From positions 21,614 through 85,613 of the forward strand of contig JAANYP010002062.1 in assembly GCA_020465985.1 (NCBI GenBank): DNA of 64,000 nucleotides, given 5' to 3'. A program made the translations under genes and the position numbers. The notes beneath the pieces are model-generated. The model was not told where the DNA came from, searched no databases, and worked only from the letters and a program-made list of their open reading frames with translations. Positions 53,699-64,000 of the stretch are shown here, in pieces; within the stretch, counting starts at the first letter, position 1, and each line of letters opens with the position of its first letter. Source of the DNA: Centrapalus pauciflorus (taxonomy: Eukaryota > Streptophyta > Magnoliopsida > Asterales > Asteraceae).

Positions 53699-56645
53699 TT
53701 AGTTTGGATTACGCATGCCATTCAGTTGAACTAACAACTCAAAACGTGACTTATCAAAAGCTTTAGTAAATAAATCAGCATTATTATCTTCCGTTGCCAC
53801 TTTTACCAGCTTTATTAAATTCTTTTCAGCACAATCACGTATAAAATGATTGCTTAGGTCTATGTGCTTTGTTTTACTGTGTTTAACTGGATTATTGGTT
53901 ATTGCAATAGTAGATTGGTTATCTATCCTAATAGGAGTATGAGTATAACTCAAACCGTAATCCCGCAATTGTTGTTGTATCCACAAAACCTGTGAACAGC
54001 AACTACCAGCAGCAACATATTCGGCCTCGCACGTTGACACGGCTACCGAAGTCTGTTTCCTGCTTTACCAGGAAACGAGTCTCCCTCCAAGGAACTGACA
54101 ACCTCCAGTTGTTGACTTTTGATTCAAGCTGCAACCTCCATAATCTGAATCCGTGAAAGCTTCCAATTCCAGATCACCATCCGCGTGATACCAAAGTCCC
54201 AGCCTCGGTTTCGACTTGAGGTATCTCAGAATCCGCTTCACAGCTTTCATATGCATCTCTTTTGGATTAGCTTGAAACCTAGCACAAATACACATAGTAA
54301 ACATTATGTCAGGTCTAGAAGCAGTTAAATACATAAGTGACCCGATCATGGCCCGATATAACGTCGGATCCACATTAGTATCACTTTCTGTACCCGGCCC
54401 AAGATTGTGATTCACTTGAATCGGCTTGCTAAAGTGAGCAGTCAGCTTGGTTCCCTCCATCCCGAAGCGCTCTAGAATGTCGTAGACATACTTCGTTTGA
54501 TGGATAAACATACCCTCCTTTCTCTATTCAACTTGCAAACCCAGAAAGAAGTTTAACTCTCCCGTAGAACTCATCTCAAACTTAGACTTCATCACCTTCT
54601 CGAAATCTTTGCACATCTGCTCGTCTGATGACCCGAGAATGATATCATTAACGTACACTTATACAAAGATGAATTGTTGACCCTTCCTCTTCACAAACAG
54701 TGTACTGTCAATTCTCCCTCTTTCAAACCCGTTGTCTAAAAGATGAGTAGATAGTGTCTCAAACCACGCCCTTGGTGCTTGATGTAGTCCATATAGAGCT
54801 TTATCAAGATGATACCTTCTGTCTGGATACGTTGGATTTGTAAACCCCGACGGTTGTTCAACGTACACCAGTTCCTTCACTTTGCCATAGAGGAATGCAC
54901 TTTTACATCCAACTGATAGACTATAAATCCTTTGAAGGATGCAAAGGCGAGAAACGAACGAATTGCTTCAAGCCTTGCCAGTGGCGCAAATACCTCATTG
55001 TAATCGATTCCTTCCTCTTGGTTGAAACCCTTTACTACAAGTCTTCCCTTGTTGCGAGTCACAATACCCCGATCATCTCTCTTGCGGTTAAAAACCCACT
55101 TTGTTCCTATAGCAACTTCTCCTCGAGGTAACGGAACTAACTCCTACACTTCAAGTTTTCTGAATTGTGACAGTTCTTCTTGAATTGCTTCAACCCAAGA
55201 ATTGTCTTTCAGTGCCATTTGCACATTCTTCGGCTCTACTTGTGAGATGAAACATGAATACAGGCAAGTGTGAAAAGCCTCGGAGTCATTGATCATCGAC
55301 AACAGCACTGTGTTGTTATTCAAACTACTCCTAGTCCTCACACCAACATTTGGATTTCCTATGATACTCTCAACCGGATGATCCTTATTAATCCTCGATG
55401 TTTCTATCTCATCGACCCTAAGATTATCTCCTAAGTTTGATCCTATTTCACCTAACGGGGGAACGACTTCAGATGCTACATTTTCTTCCTCATGAACACT
55501 GTCCTCAGAGTTATAATTTGTAGATTGATTAACGTTTGTAGGCAACTCAGAATCATTCTCGGCTGGAGACCCATCTTCTGTCGTTGTAGGCTCAGAAGTT
55601 GATGGAATGCTCGTCTTTTGAAAACTTTGACCGTCGTCATTCAGATTTAATGACGATAAGTCATTTTCAATTGTACCTGCATTTCCATTCAAAGGAATGT
55701 TAAATGATTCAAACAATGAGTCATAATCAAAAATCCATTCCGGACCTGTCTGGGGTTCATGTGAATAACTTGTAACATCAATGTTAAACACAATTTCGAC
55801 CGTACAGTTTGTTTTGTTAAAAAACCCTTTTGTTTGGTGAATTAGGCACATAACCTAGGAAATATCCTTCGTCAGCCTTTTCACCAAACATAGGTTGATG
55901 TTTTGTTTTCAGTAAAGTACACAGTACCCCAAACGGTTCAAAGCCAGTTAAATTTGGTGGCCATTTATTCAAAACTTCATAACAGGTTTTGTTCAATGAT
56001 TTGACAGTAAGGACCTGATTTAAAACATGACAAGCGGTATTCACTGCCTCCCCCCAAAACATGGTAGGAAGCTTTGAATCCGAGAGCATGGTCCTTGTTG
56101 CCTCAATCAAAGTCCTGTTTTTTCGTTCTGCCACCCCATTTTGTTGTGGCTCATATGGTGCACTAAATTGATGCACCATGCCTTTTGATAGGCAATATAC
56201 ACCAATTACTGTGTTTTTAAATTCCGTTCCGTTATCACTCGTGATACGTTTTACCCGCGTCCCATAGGAGTTTTCGACTTGGTCTAAGAACACGATTAGC
56301 TTGGCAGCAGTCTCGTCCTTCGTTCCTAAAAAGAAAACCCATGAAAATCGTGAGTAATCATCAGTGATAACTAAACAGTACCAACTACCACCTATACTCC
56401 TTTTGTTTATTGGTCCGAACCGGTCCATATACAACAAATCGAAAGTGGCAGCTATAGAGTTCTGAGTCTTGGAGTTATGTGCCTTATTGTGTTGTTCTCC
56501 TTTCTTGCATGATACACACTTGTCTTCGAACTGAAAACTCTTCATCGAAACAACTTGCACCAGTCCATTCTTAGTGATGTAGTTCATTTTTCTTAGGTGC
56601 AAGTGTGCCAAGCGTCTGTGCCATAAGAGTGATTCGGTCTCTGAA
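53699..56645 (-). pseudogene. pol: A2 pol, decayed, cut by Tekay insertion
   Basis: Homologous to A1 pol from the pre-integrase zinc finger (WHRRLAHLHLRKMNYITKNG) to the RNase H tail. Integrase D, D and E are readable (MDRFGP, SDNGTEF, GVAERKN). Lesions against A1: extra base in an A run near 55819-55824; TGG to TAG at 55144-55146; 1-nt loss near 54904; CAA to TAA at 54659-54661; catalytic YVDD changed to YVND just after; CAG to TAG near 54523; CAA to TAA at 54065-54067. Protease and gag lie beyond the Tekay insertion. Non-functional. Confidence 0.88.
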
Positions 56646-58870
56646 TGTGACACCCTTGCCACATTAACCATCAATTACAATTTACCCAGGATTAATCACC
56701 AACAAACAGATAACATAATGATCTGATACCTTAATTAAAGTGCGGAAGCAAAATACATAATAAAATAATACAAATGTGTCAAACACCCTATGGTGCTACT
56801 TAGGTTACACATCTAAGTCTACAAATCCAAATGTATTACATCATCCCCAAAATTATTACAACATTGTTTCCATAGAACAAATACCAAGATAAACAGTGGA
56901 AATCTTCAAGTCACTTCAACTGATAACTTAGCTAGACGGTCCCGCAGCGGATTTTCCTTTTCCTGTAAAAATATAACAACTGAAGGGGTAAGCTAAAGCT
57001 TAGTGAATACCAGATGATTTTCACACATTCTACAAATCTTTATGATGCCCCCAGAGTATCCGCGGTAACACATACCGTATACTCCACACGTATCCAAGAT
57101 ACGCAAACCTGAGCCGCAGCTCCTTCGAGCTGACACTCGGCATAAGAAAAACCAACCATCTGAGGCAGACATTACATCGGGGATGACTTACTGTCTATCC
57201 TGACCACAGAGGTGTCAAACTCTTGGTCATATAGCACAGTAACATCAGAGTACAGATGCGACCACGCAGGTCCATCGAAAGGATGCACAACAAATGAACG
57301 GACATGCAACAAATATGAATGTGCATCAACATAAACGCATGTTAGTAGAATGCCAAACGAACATGAAACAACAGGCCTCAGCAGGCAATGCAAACATAAA
57401 GCAGATGCAGACATGTTAAAAATCAAAGGTACTCACAGTGGGTGCGTTATTAATCTTTAAGCAATATTATTTCTCCTCGGAATTTCAACCGGATCAACCA
57501 AGTACCCCACTGTGGGTTAAACAACACCACAAGGGACCTGTAAGTCATTTGTAACAACACATTGTGTTAATATCTTGTTTAATTCCATAAAACGTAATTT
57601 TTATAAGTTTTTTTTTTTTACCATTTTTGATCCCAATTTCGGATCCATGTCCGAATTCGGACCCCAACCGAATTCGGACCCCCAGTTCGGTTCTCATATG
57701 AACCCTAGTTCGGTCCCAATATAAGCCCTATTTCGGACCAAATGCTAGTTCGGACCATATCCGAATTCGGTCTCCAACCGAATTCGGACCCTCATCCGAA
57801 TTCCAACACAGAAATATTTTCTTTTAGTTTTTATAATTCAACTTTTCAGGACACATCCGAATTCGGGCCATATCCGAATTCGGATTCCTACCGAAGTACA
57901 ACACTTGTAAATTTTTCTATATTAAATATCCTGAAGTTTGAGCCTCATCCGAATTCGGACCTGATCCGAGTTCATCTCGGATCCGAATTCGGATCCCACT
58001 GTGTTCATACTTGTGCAGTTTTGTCAATTTCAGATTAAATTCCATCGTTTTTGGTACTAATTCAATACATAGAATAACTTATACCAACTAAAATACATCT
58101 ATTTTCAACCCTTTTAACACTAATATTAACACTATTACATATCAAATAAAACCCATTATGCTCATTTTGTTCCATCCGTAGAACACACACACTAAAACAC
58201 ACACAAATCTCTAAAAATCATACTTAGAGGTTGATTCAGAAGTTAAAATTTTATATATAACATCTCAGATACTCGATTTGCATTAATCCATAACAACATT
58301 AAACATGCATTAACATCTGAATCCCCAAAATCAAATTTTTCGGTTTATATAAAAACCGAACAAAAAATGCTTAATAATCTGAATTTAAAGGATTTTTACC
58401 TCAATTCTTCAATTGCAGTGTTTATAAATCCTTCCAAGCAATCTTAATTCCAATTTTCAGACTTCAAATCCGAGTTTTGATGTTCTTCAATTCGTAGAGA
58501 GAGACAGAGAGAGCCGAGAGAGAGAGAGAGTTCTAGAGAGAGAGAGAGTTTGATGAAAATGAAAGACAAAATTGGTCTTTCATCCTTTTTATTCCAAATT
58601 TCCAACTTTGGCACCTTTAGTCCCTCAACTTAACCGGTTCCATTAAATACTGATTTTATAAAATAAAAGAATTCTATCTTTTATTTATTATCCTTAAATT
58701 TTTAGTAATTATTTTCACTTAATAATTAAAATTTCTAAATTTTCCATAATCTGAAACCAACTTTATAATCAATCCAAATTTCGTACCAACTTTCATGATT
58801 CAACTTAAATTACATTAATTTAAACTTAATAAACTTCAATTATAATAATTTAAAATCCGAGGATGTTACA
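56646..58870 (-). repeat. 3' LTR of the Tekay-like element
   Basis: 2225 bp; minus strand TGTAACATCCTCGG...GGCAAGGGTGTCACA. Contains a run of CCGAATTCGG-type palindromes (57640-57990), GA-rich tracts (58496-58548) and the GCTTAGTG/CCTGTAAAAA motif (56998-57005 and 56962-56971). It is a relative of the solo LTR at 35559-37563. Confidence 0.92.
57640..57990. repeat. Cluster of CCGAATTCGG palindromic repeats
   Basis: About fifteen copies of YCCGAATTCGGRC or half-sites (TTCGGACC, CATCCGAATTC) within 350 bp of the LTR. The core GAATTC is self-complementary. Confidence 0.8.
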
Positions 58871-58906
58871 GCATGGGCTCCACCACGCTCAACTTCGTCC
58901 TCGAAG
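58871..58906 (-). other. Tekay sequence between pol and 3' LTR
   Basis: 36 bp with CTTCGAGGACGAAG (an inverted pair frequent just after chromovirus pol) and a weak purine stretch GTGGTGGAGCCCATGC before the LTR. The polypurine tract is degraded. Confidence 0.5.
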
Positions 58907-60602
58907 TTACTCGGATTCGAACAATTTTGGATACTTCTTCAACATCTCAGCTTTTGTCTCCCACGTATGATTCGCTCCCTTATGATGCTTCCAACGTACA
59001 AGCACCATTTCTATCTCTTAACTCCTTAATTTCTTCACTTTTGTGTCCAACACACACTCCGGCTCTTCAATATACCGGAGCCTTTCGTCAATTTGCAATT
59101 CAGTGTGATCTGCCCAATCTTCGTTTTCTGCAGTGAATGACTTCCTGAGATTTCCCACATGGAACACCGGGTGTATGCCCGACATTTCTTCCGGCAACTC
59201 TAAACGATATGACTGGTCTCCAACTTTTTCTATTATCTTAAATGGCCCAACAAATCTCGGAGCCAGCTTGCCTCTCTTCACGAAACGAGTAACACCCCTC
59301 ATTGGTGATACTTTCAGATACACCCAATCATCTACCTCAAAGCTGTTTGGTTTGTGCCTTCTATCGTAATAACTTTTCTGGCGATCTTGGGCCGCCTTCA
59401 TATTTTGTCTTACCAATTGAATCTTTTCATTTGTTTCTTGCAATAATGCCGGCCCAGCAATCGGCGTTTCACCGGTTTCCCTCCAACATGTAGGAGTCCT
59501 ACATCTTCTCCCATACAATGCCTCAAACGGCGCTTTCTTGATTGTCGCATGGTAACTGTTGTTATACGAAAATTCTATCAATGGTAAATGGTCATCCCAA
59601 TTACCACCAAGGTCCAACACACACGACCGCATCATATCTTCAAGTGTCAGGATAGTCCTTTCCCTTTGACCATCGGTTTGCGGACGGTAAGCCGGACTCA
59701 TAGCAATCCTCGTTCCTAACCCTTCTTGTAATGCCGACCAGAAGTTGGAAGTAAATCGGCTGTCTCGATCTGATACTATGGACTTTGGTACTCCATGTCT
59801 AGCGACGATCTCATCCATGTAAATGTGAGCCAACTTCTCTAATGAATAGCTTTCCCGGATCGGTATAAAGTGTGCGGACTTAGTTAACCGACCCACTATG
59901 ACCCAAACTGCATCGTGTTGACGCCTAGTTTTCGGCAACTTCGTGACAAAGTCCATAGTGATATGCTCCCACTTCCATTCCGGGATGGGAAGCGGTTGCA
60001 AACTACCGTAAGGCTGCTGGTGTTCGGCTTTCACTAACCGACAAGTTCGGCATCTCTCCACGTATTGTCCGATATCTTTCTTTAATCCGGGCCACCAGAA
60101 GTCTGCTTTCAGCTCGTTGTACATCTTTGTGCTCCCGGGATGTACGGAAAACTTAGACTGATGAGCTTCTTCTATTATCACATCTCTCATGCCTCCATAC
60201 TTTGGCACCCAGATTCTCCCATATATACCTTTCAAACCCGATTCACTTGTTTCCATATCCTTAATCTGTGCTCTTATATCTTCAGCACCAACATTCTCGT
60301 CTTTCAAGGCTTCCTCTTGAGCGGCCTTGACATCATCAATAATAGTGGATGTTAACATAGTAGATGTCAACATGTAACAGCAATCCTTGGCATATGCTTT
60401 GCGACTCAAAGCATCGGCTACCACGTTAGCCTTTCCAGGATGGTAAAGGATTTCACAGTCATAATCCTTTATTAGCTCCATCGAACGTCTCTGTCTCATG
60501 TTAAGTTCTTTCTGGCTGAAAATGTATTTCAGGCTCTTATGATCCGTGTATAACTGACACTTAGTCCCATATAGATAGTGCCTCCACAATTTTAACGCAA
60601 AA
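58907..60602 (-). pseudogene. pol: Tekay RNase H - integrase - chromodomain
   Basis: RNase H (YTDHKSLKYIFSQKELNMRQ), integrase HHCC (HPGSTKMYNELKADFWWPGL...CRTCRLVK), core D (ITMDFVTKLP), D (SDRDSRFTSNFW) and E (GQRERTILTLED), GPF/Y-type C-terminus (PRFVGPFKIIEKVG; HPVFHVGNLRK) and a chromodomain fragment (MVLVRWKHHKGANHTWE) ending at TAA 58907-58909. A TAA at 59018-59020 separates integrase from the chromodomain. One extra T in a T-run (60599-60602) shifts the frame at the RT/RNase H junction. The chromodomain would target insertion to heterochromatin. Confidence 0.9.
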
Positions 60603-61838
60603 CGTAACTGCAGTCAACTCCAAGTCATGAGTTGAATAATTCTTCTCGTGTTGCTTTAACTGTCTCGAAGCATAAGCAATAACCTTCCCTCGCTGCATCA
60701 GTACAGCGCCTAACCCCAGTCTTGAAGCATCAGTGTAAACTACAAAATCCTCATTGCCCTCCGGTAGAGCAAGTATCGGTGCTTCGCTAAGCGTTTTCTT
60801 CAAGATCTCAAATGCTTCTTGCTGCACAGCTTCCCATATAAACAGTGCATTCTTCCTTGTTAATGCAGTCAGAGGAACTGCAATCTTAGAAAAATCTTTG
60901 ATGAACCTCCTATAGTAACCTGCCAACCCCAGAAAACTTCTGACTTCAGTAGCTGAACGAGGCGGCTCCCAGTTTCTCACCGCTTCTACTTTAGCTGGAT
61001 CTACAGAAATTCCGGCCCCCGATATCACATGCCCTAAAAACTGAATCTGTTGTAGCCAAAACTCACATTTTGAGAACTTGGCATACAACTTCTCTTTTCT
61101 TAGCAGTTCCAGCAATTCCCTTAAATGATCAGCATGTTCGGCCTCAGACTTTGAATACACCAGAATATCGTCGATGAACACAATCACCGACTTATCTAAC
61201 ATCGGTCTACAAACTCGGTTCATTAAATCCATAAAAACAGCCGGGGCATTGGTCAACCCAAAAGGCATGACCAGAAACTCGTAATGCCCGTAACGTGTCC
61301 TAAAAGTTGTCTTAGGCACATCTTCCTCTCTAACTTTTAACTGATGATATCCCGACCTCAAGTCAATCTTAGAAAAGACACTCGCCCCATGTAATTGATC
61401 GAACAAATCGTCTATCCTCGGCAGCGGATACTTGTTCTTAACAGTCAGTTTATTCAATTCCCGGTAATCAATGCACATTCACATTGTACCATCCTTCTTT
61501 TTCACAAACAAAACAGGGGCTCCCCACGGCGATGAACTTGGTCGTATAAAGCCCTTGTCCAACAACTCCTGGAGTTGTGTCATCATCTCTTTCATCTCGG
61601 TTGGGGCAAGGCGATAAGGAGAACGAGCTACCGGTGCAGCTCCAGGGATCAGATCAATTCTAAATTCCACTTGTCTCTCAGGCGGCACGCCAGACAAGTC
61701 TTCCGGAAACACATCCGGGAATTGTGAAACAATAGGCACATCGGCCAACGTCTTCTTCTCAGCCTTAGCATCAATAGCATATGCTAAATAGGCGTCACAT
61801 CCCTTTGCAACAAGCTTTCGGGCTTTTGCAATAGTCAA
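60561..61838 (-). pseudogene. pol: Tekay reverse transcriptase with internal stop
   Basis: RT frame from 61838: linker (PDVFPEDLSGVPPERQVEF, PYRLAPTEMKEMMTQLQELL, RPSSSPWGAPVLFVKKKDG), a TGA at 61479-61481, then CIDYRELNKLTVKNKYPLPR, GYHQLKVREEDVPKTTFRTR and the catalytic FIDDILVYS box, followed by the thumb (RSFLGLAGYYRRFIKDFSKI) and start of RNase H (YTDASRLGLGAVLMQ). The TGA occurs where chromoviruses normally have an arginine, so CGA or AGA to TGA is likely. Apart from lesions the motifs are complete. Confidence 0.9.
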
Positions 61839-63472
61839 TAGGCACAGATCCCCACTTCTCCTATCCCCGTAATACAGATCTCACGCCCCTCCGGAGTAGT
61901 TATCTTTATCATGCGCTTCTTACACACAATGTGGGCTTCGTTCTCTATCAACCAATCCATCCCGATAATTACATCAAATTCACTAAACTCGATCGGAATC
62001 AAGTCTAAATTGAAGACTACATCTTCAATCACTAAGGTGCAGTTTCGGTATACATGATCTACTTTAACTAGAGTATTACTAGCAGTTTCAATATCTAGTA
62101 CAGCAGATAGCTTAGACAAAGGCATGGCAAGTTGTTGTGCAAACATAGTAGATACAAACGATCTATTGGCACCCGAGTCAAATAATACTCTTGCAGGTAA
62201 AGAGTTTACAATAAACATACCCGTGACCACCTCCGGGTTTTCCCTAGCCTCTTCTGCAGTAATCTGAAATGCACGAGCCGGTGCCCTTTGTGACTGACCC
62301 CGACCCCGGTTAACTGAACCACCGCTTGAACCTCCCGAAGATCGTGTTGATGTTGGAGCAGCAGCTGCTGGAGCATTCTTTCGACAATTTCTACTATAGT
62401 GCCCCCACACTCCACATTTATGGCAGGCATCTGATCTTCGTGGACATTCATTCTGAAAGTGGCCCAACTCTCCGCAGCAAAAACATGCACGCCCGTTTGT
62501 GCACTTGCCGAAGTGTTCTAGATGGCACTTATTACAATACTGCGGCTCGGTGTTGATAGAGTAAGCACGTGCGCGACCAGAAGAACTAGACTGTCGGCGA
62601 TAAGACTGTTGCGGTGAGTACTGCGATGATCGTGAAGAACCAGAGTAGCCTCCTTCGCGTTGGCGTTTCGGTGGTGAAGGTTGAGTTGGGTTGACTGAAG
62701 CAGCAGCAGACCCCATCACGTATCCCGACATACTTAAAATCTGTTCCACATTTCTGGCGGCTTCCAATAGACCAGCAAATGTGGGGTAGCGTACATTGCT
62801 CATCACCCTCCGAATCTCCAAATCAAGACCAACCTCAAACCTGGTCACTTTCCTTTCCTCGGTATCCACTTGATGAGGCGCGAACAAACTCAGCCTCGTA
62901 AACTCTACTGCATACTGGGACACAGACTTAGTCCCCTGAATCAGCGTCATGAATTTAGCCTCCAATCTTCGGCGCTCATCGGCCGGGCAGTATTGCTGAG
63001 TGAAAATTTCAGTAAACTCGGCCCATTTCATTACAGCAACCTTCTCCATTGTTAGTGCATTCACCATCGAGTTCCACCACATTATTGCGTCTTTGGTGAA
63101 CATGGCAGTAGCGAATCGGACCATATCCTTCTCAGCACAATCGCTGATTCGGAAAGTCCTTTCTGTAGCTGTTATCCACTCCAGTGCAGTAACAGCATCC
63201 CCCAACCCAGTAAATTCAACGGCTCCATTTCCCTTAAAGTCCTTGAAACGGCAACCCCTGGGCTTATTTGATGACCCAGTGTTGTCACCTTACTCGTCAT
63301 CGTTTCCCTCTCTTTCCTTATTCTTTCTCTTCTCTTCTCTTCGCTTAGCTTCGGCCTCATCTCGAGCCCGAAACTGGTCCTGAATCATTCGATTTTGCTC
63401 AGCCATCATGGCTAGCATCATTTCCCTCGTCTCTTCTGGTGTCATTCCTCCTCCAGACATGTTCTGAAACAT
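61835..63472 (-). pseudogene. gag: Tekay gag and protease with a stop and a frame change
   Basis: Starts at 63472 or, more likely, MSGGGMTPEE at 63460. A TAA at 63290-63292 is followed by the same open frame: retrotransposon gag domain (EWITATERTFRISDCAEKDM; FTQQYCPADERRRLEAKFM), Ser/Gln-rich linker, zinc knuckles CFCCGELGHFQNEC and CHKCGVWGHYSRNC, and protease LFDSGANRSFVS with DVIIGMDWL. The frame ends at TGA 61835-61837, and RT continues in another frame starting three bases away, so one indel separates protease from RT. These elements usually have a single gag-pol frame. Confidence 0.9.
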
Positions 63473-63662
63473 GAAACATATAACTTATTTAGTAACATGT
63501 CATTTATTTATAGACACCACCCACTTGTCCCGTATGATAGTCAATATTCTTACGATTACTAGATCGTAACCTATCTTAGTTCAGATCATTACTTAGAATC
63601 ACTACATGTCAACACTTAATGTTTGAGACCAAGACCTCACGGACACTTGAATCTCAAACTAC

Positions 63663-63675
63663 TACTCTGATACCA
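63663..63675 (-). other. Primer binding site of the Tekay-like element
   Basis: The minus strand reads TGGTATCAGAGTA, six bases (TCGAGA) after the LTR end TGTCACA; initiator tRNA-Met type. Confidence 0.85.
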
Positions 63676-63681
63676 TCTCGA

Positions 63682-64000
63682 TGTGACACCCTTGCCACAT
63701 TAACCATCAATTACAATTTACCCAGGATTAATCACCAACAAACAGATAACATAATGATCTGATACCTTAATTAAACTGCGGAAGCAAAATACATAATAAA
63801 ATAATACAAATGTGTCAAACACCCTATGGTGCTACTTAGGTTACACATCTAAGTCTACAAATCCAAATGTATTACATCATCCCCAAAATTATTACAACAT
63901 TGTTTCCATAGAACAAATACCAAGATAAACAGTGGAAATCTTCAAGTCACTTCAACTGATAACTTAGCTAGACGGTCCCGCAGCGGATTTTCCTTTTCCT
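63682..64000 (-). repeat. 5' LTR of the Tekay-like element (partial)
   Basis: 319 bp visible, identical to 56646-56964 except one base (AAACTGCGG here, AAAGTGCGG in the 3' LTR). Confidence 0.93.

Larger units (their letters stand above)
35201..56645 (-). mobile_element. Copia element A2 (same family as A1), split by three insertions
   Basis: Visible parts: 3' LTR (35201-37813, split by a solo LTR), polypurine tract, accessory ORF tail (37855-38790), E3 insertion (38791-49561), accessory ORF body (49562-51615), spacer and pol up to the Tekay insertion at 56646. Gag and the 5' LTR lie outside. The LTR, spacer, pol and accessory ORF all match A1. It sits in the gag region of the Athila-like element. 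Confidence 0.85.
56646..64000 (-). mobile_element. Tekay/Del-type chromovirus (Ty3/gypsy), 5' LTR cut by window end
   Basis: 3' LTR 56646-58870, pol with chromodomain, gag-protease, PBS and the first 319 bp of the 5' LTR. Domain order RT, RNase H, integrase plus a C-terminal chromodomain defines a chromovirus. Inserted in A2 pol after ctgaa (56641-56645). The visible parts of the two LTRs differ at one base in 319, so insertion was recent, yet the coding frame has five lesions. Confidence 0.92.

Noticed and set aside
61836..61838. A separate RT gene starting at TTG 61838
   Set aside because: Reading continues from protease with one indel; the apparent start is a frame-change artefact, not an initiation codon.

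Overview
This window is plant nuclear DNA, most likely from a large-genome eudicot. It looks like intergenic heterochromatin built from nested transposable elements. I see no intact host gene, rRNA, tRNA or CRISPR array. The plant assignment rests on Ty1/copia elements of Sirevirus (SIRE/Maximus) type with very long gag proteins and an extra ORF after pol, a chromodomain Ty3/gypsy element of Tekay/Del type with LTRs over 2 kb, an Athila-like gypsy element, and a CACTA DNA transposon. The extra ORFs resemble the 'putative plant transposon protein' ORFs common in Asteraceae and related eudicots; the family level is only a guess. Every retroelement interior lies on the minus strand, so gag is at the high coordinate and the 3' LTR at the low one.

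Layout, low to high. 1-11621: Copia A1, with a broken accessory ORF (aORF), a 2.1 kb spacer, intact pol, intact gag, leader, PBS and 5' LTR; its 3' LTR lies before the window. 11622-14021: older Copia H1 (gag remnant, leader with perfect palindromes, PBS, LTR). 14022-14372: the 3' end of element H2, which shares that same LTR. 14373-21656: H3, a Copia 3' LTR plus decayed aORF, split by a 3.84 kb solo LTR at 17166-21004. 21657-35195: a decayed Athila-like gypsy element, containing a 4.4 kb CACTA element (22171-26593), two accessory ORF remnants, pol remnants and a gag tail. 35201-56645: Copia A2, same family as A1, inserted into the Athila-like element. A2 carries a 2.0 kb solo LTR in its own 3' LTR (35559-37563) and a complete 10.8 kb Copia, E3 (38791-49561), inside its aORF. 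56646 to beyond 64000: a young Tekay-like gypsy element inserted into A2 pol.

The nesting gives a relative order: H2 before H3; H3 before the Athila-like element and the 3.84 kb LTR; Athila before A2 and CACTA; A2 before E3, the 2.0 kb solo LTR and Tekay; H1 before A1. Target-site duplications support several of these steps (CTTTG, CTTAT, AAA and an imperfect AATTT/AATTC).

The most interesting signals are not ordinary genes. (1) Three consecutive stem-loops with about 41-nt loops lie in the non-coding spacer between pol and the aORF of A1 and A2; one stem shows a matched insertion in both arms. (2) A 3' splice site is conserved directly before the aORF start in A1 and A2. (3) A1 and E3 share a gag/pol overlap with pol in the +1 frame. 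(4) Each family has its own array of short palindromes in its non-coding DNA. (5) Tekay-like LTRs share a branchpoint/acceptor-like motif. (6) The Tekay element has nearly identical visible LTR parts but five coding lesions. All alignments and counts were made by eye.
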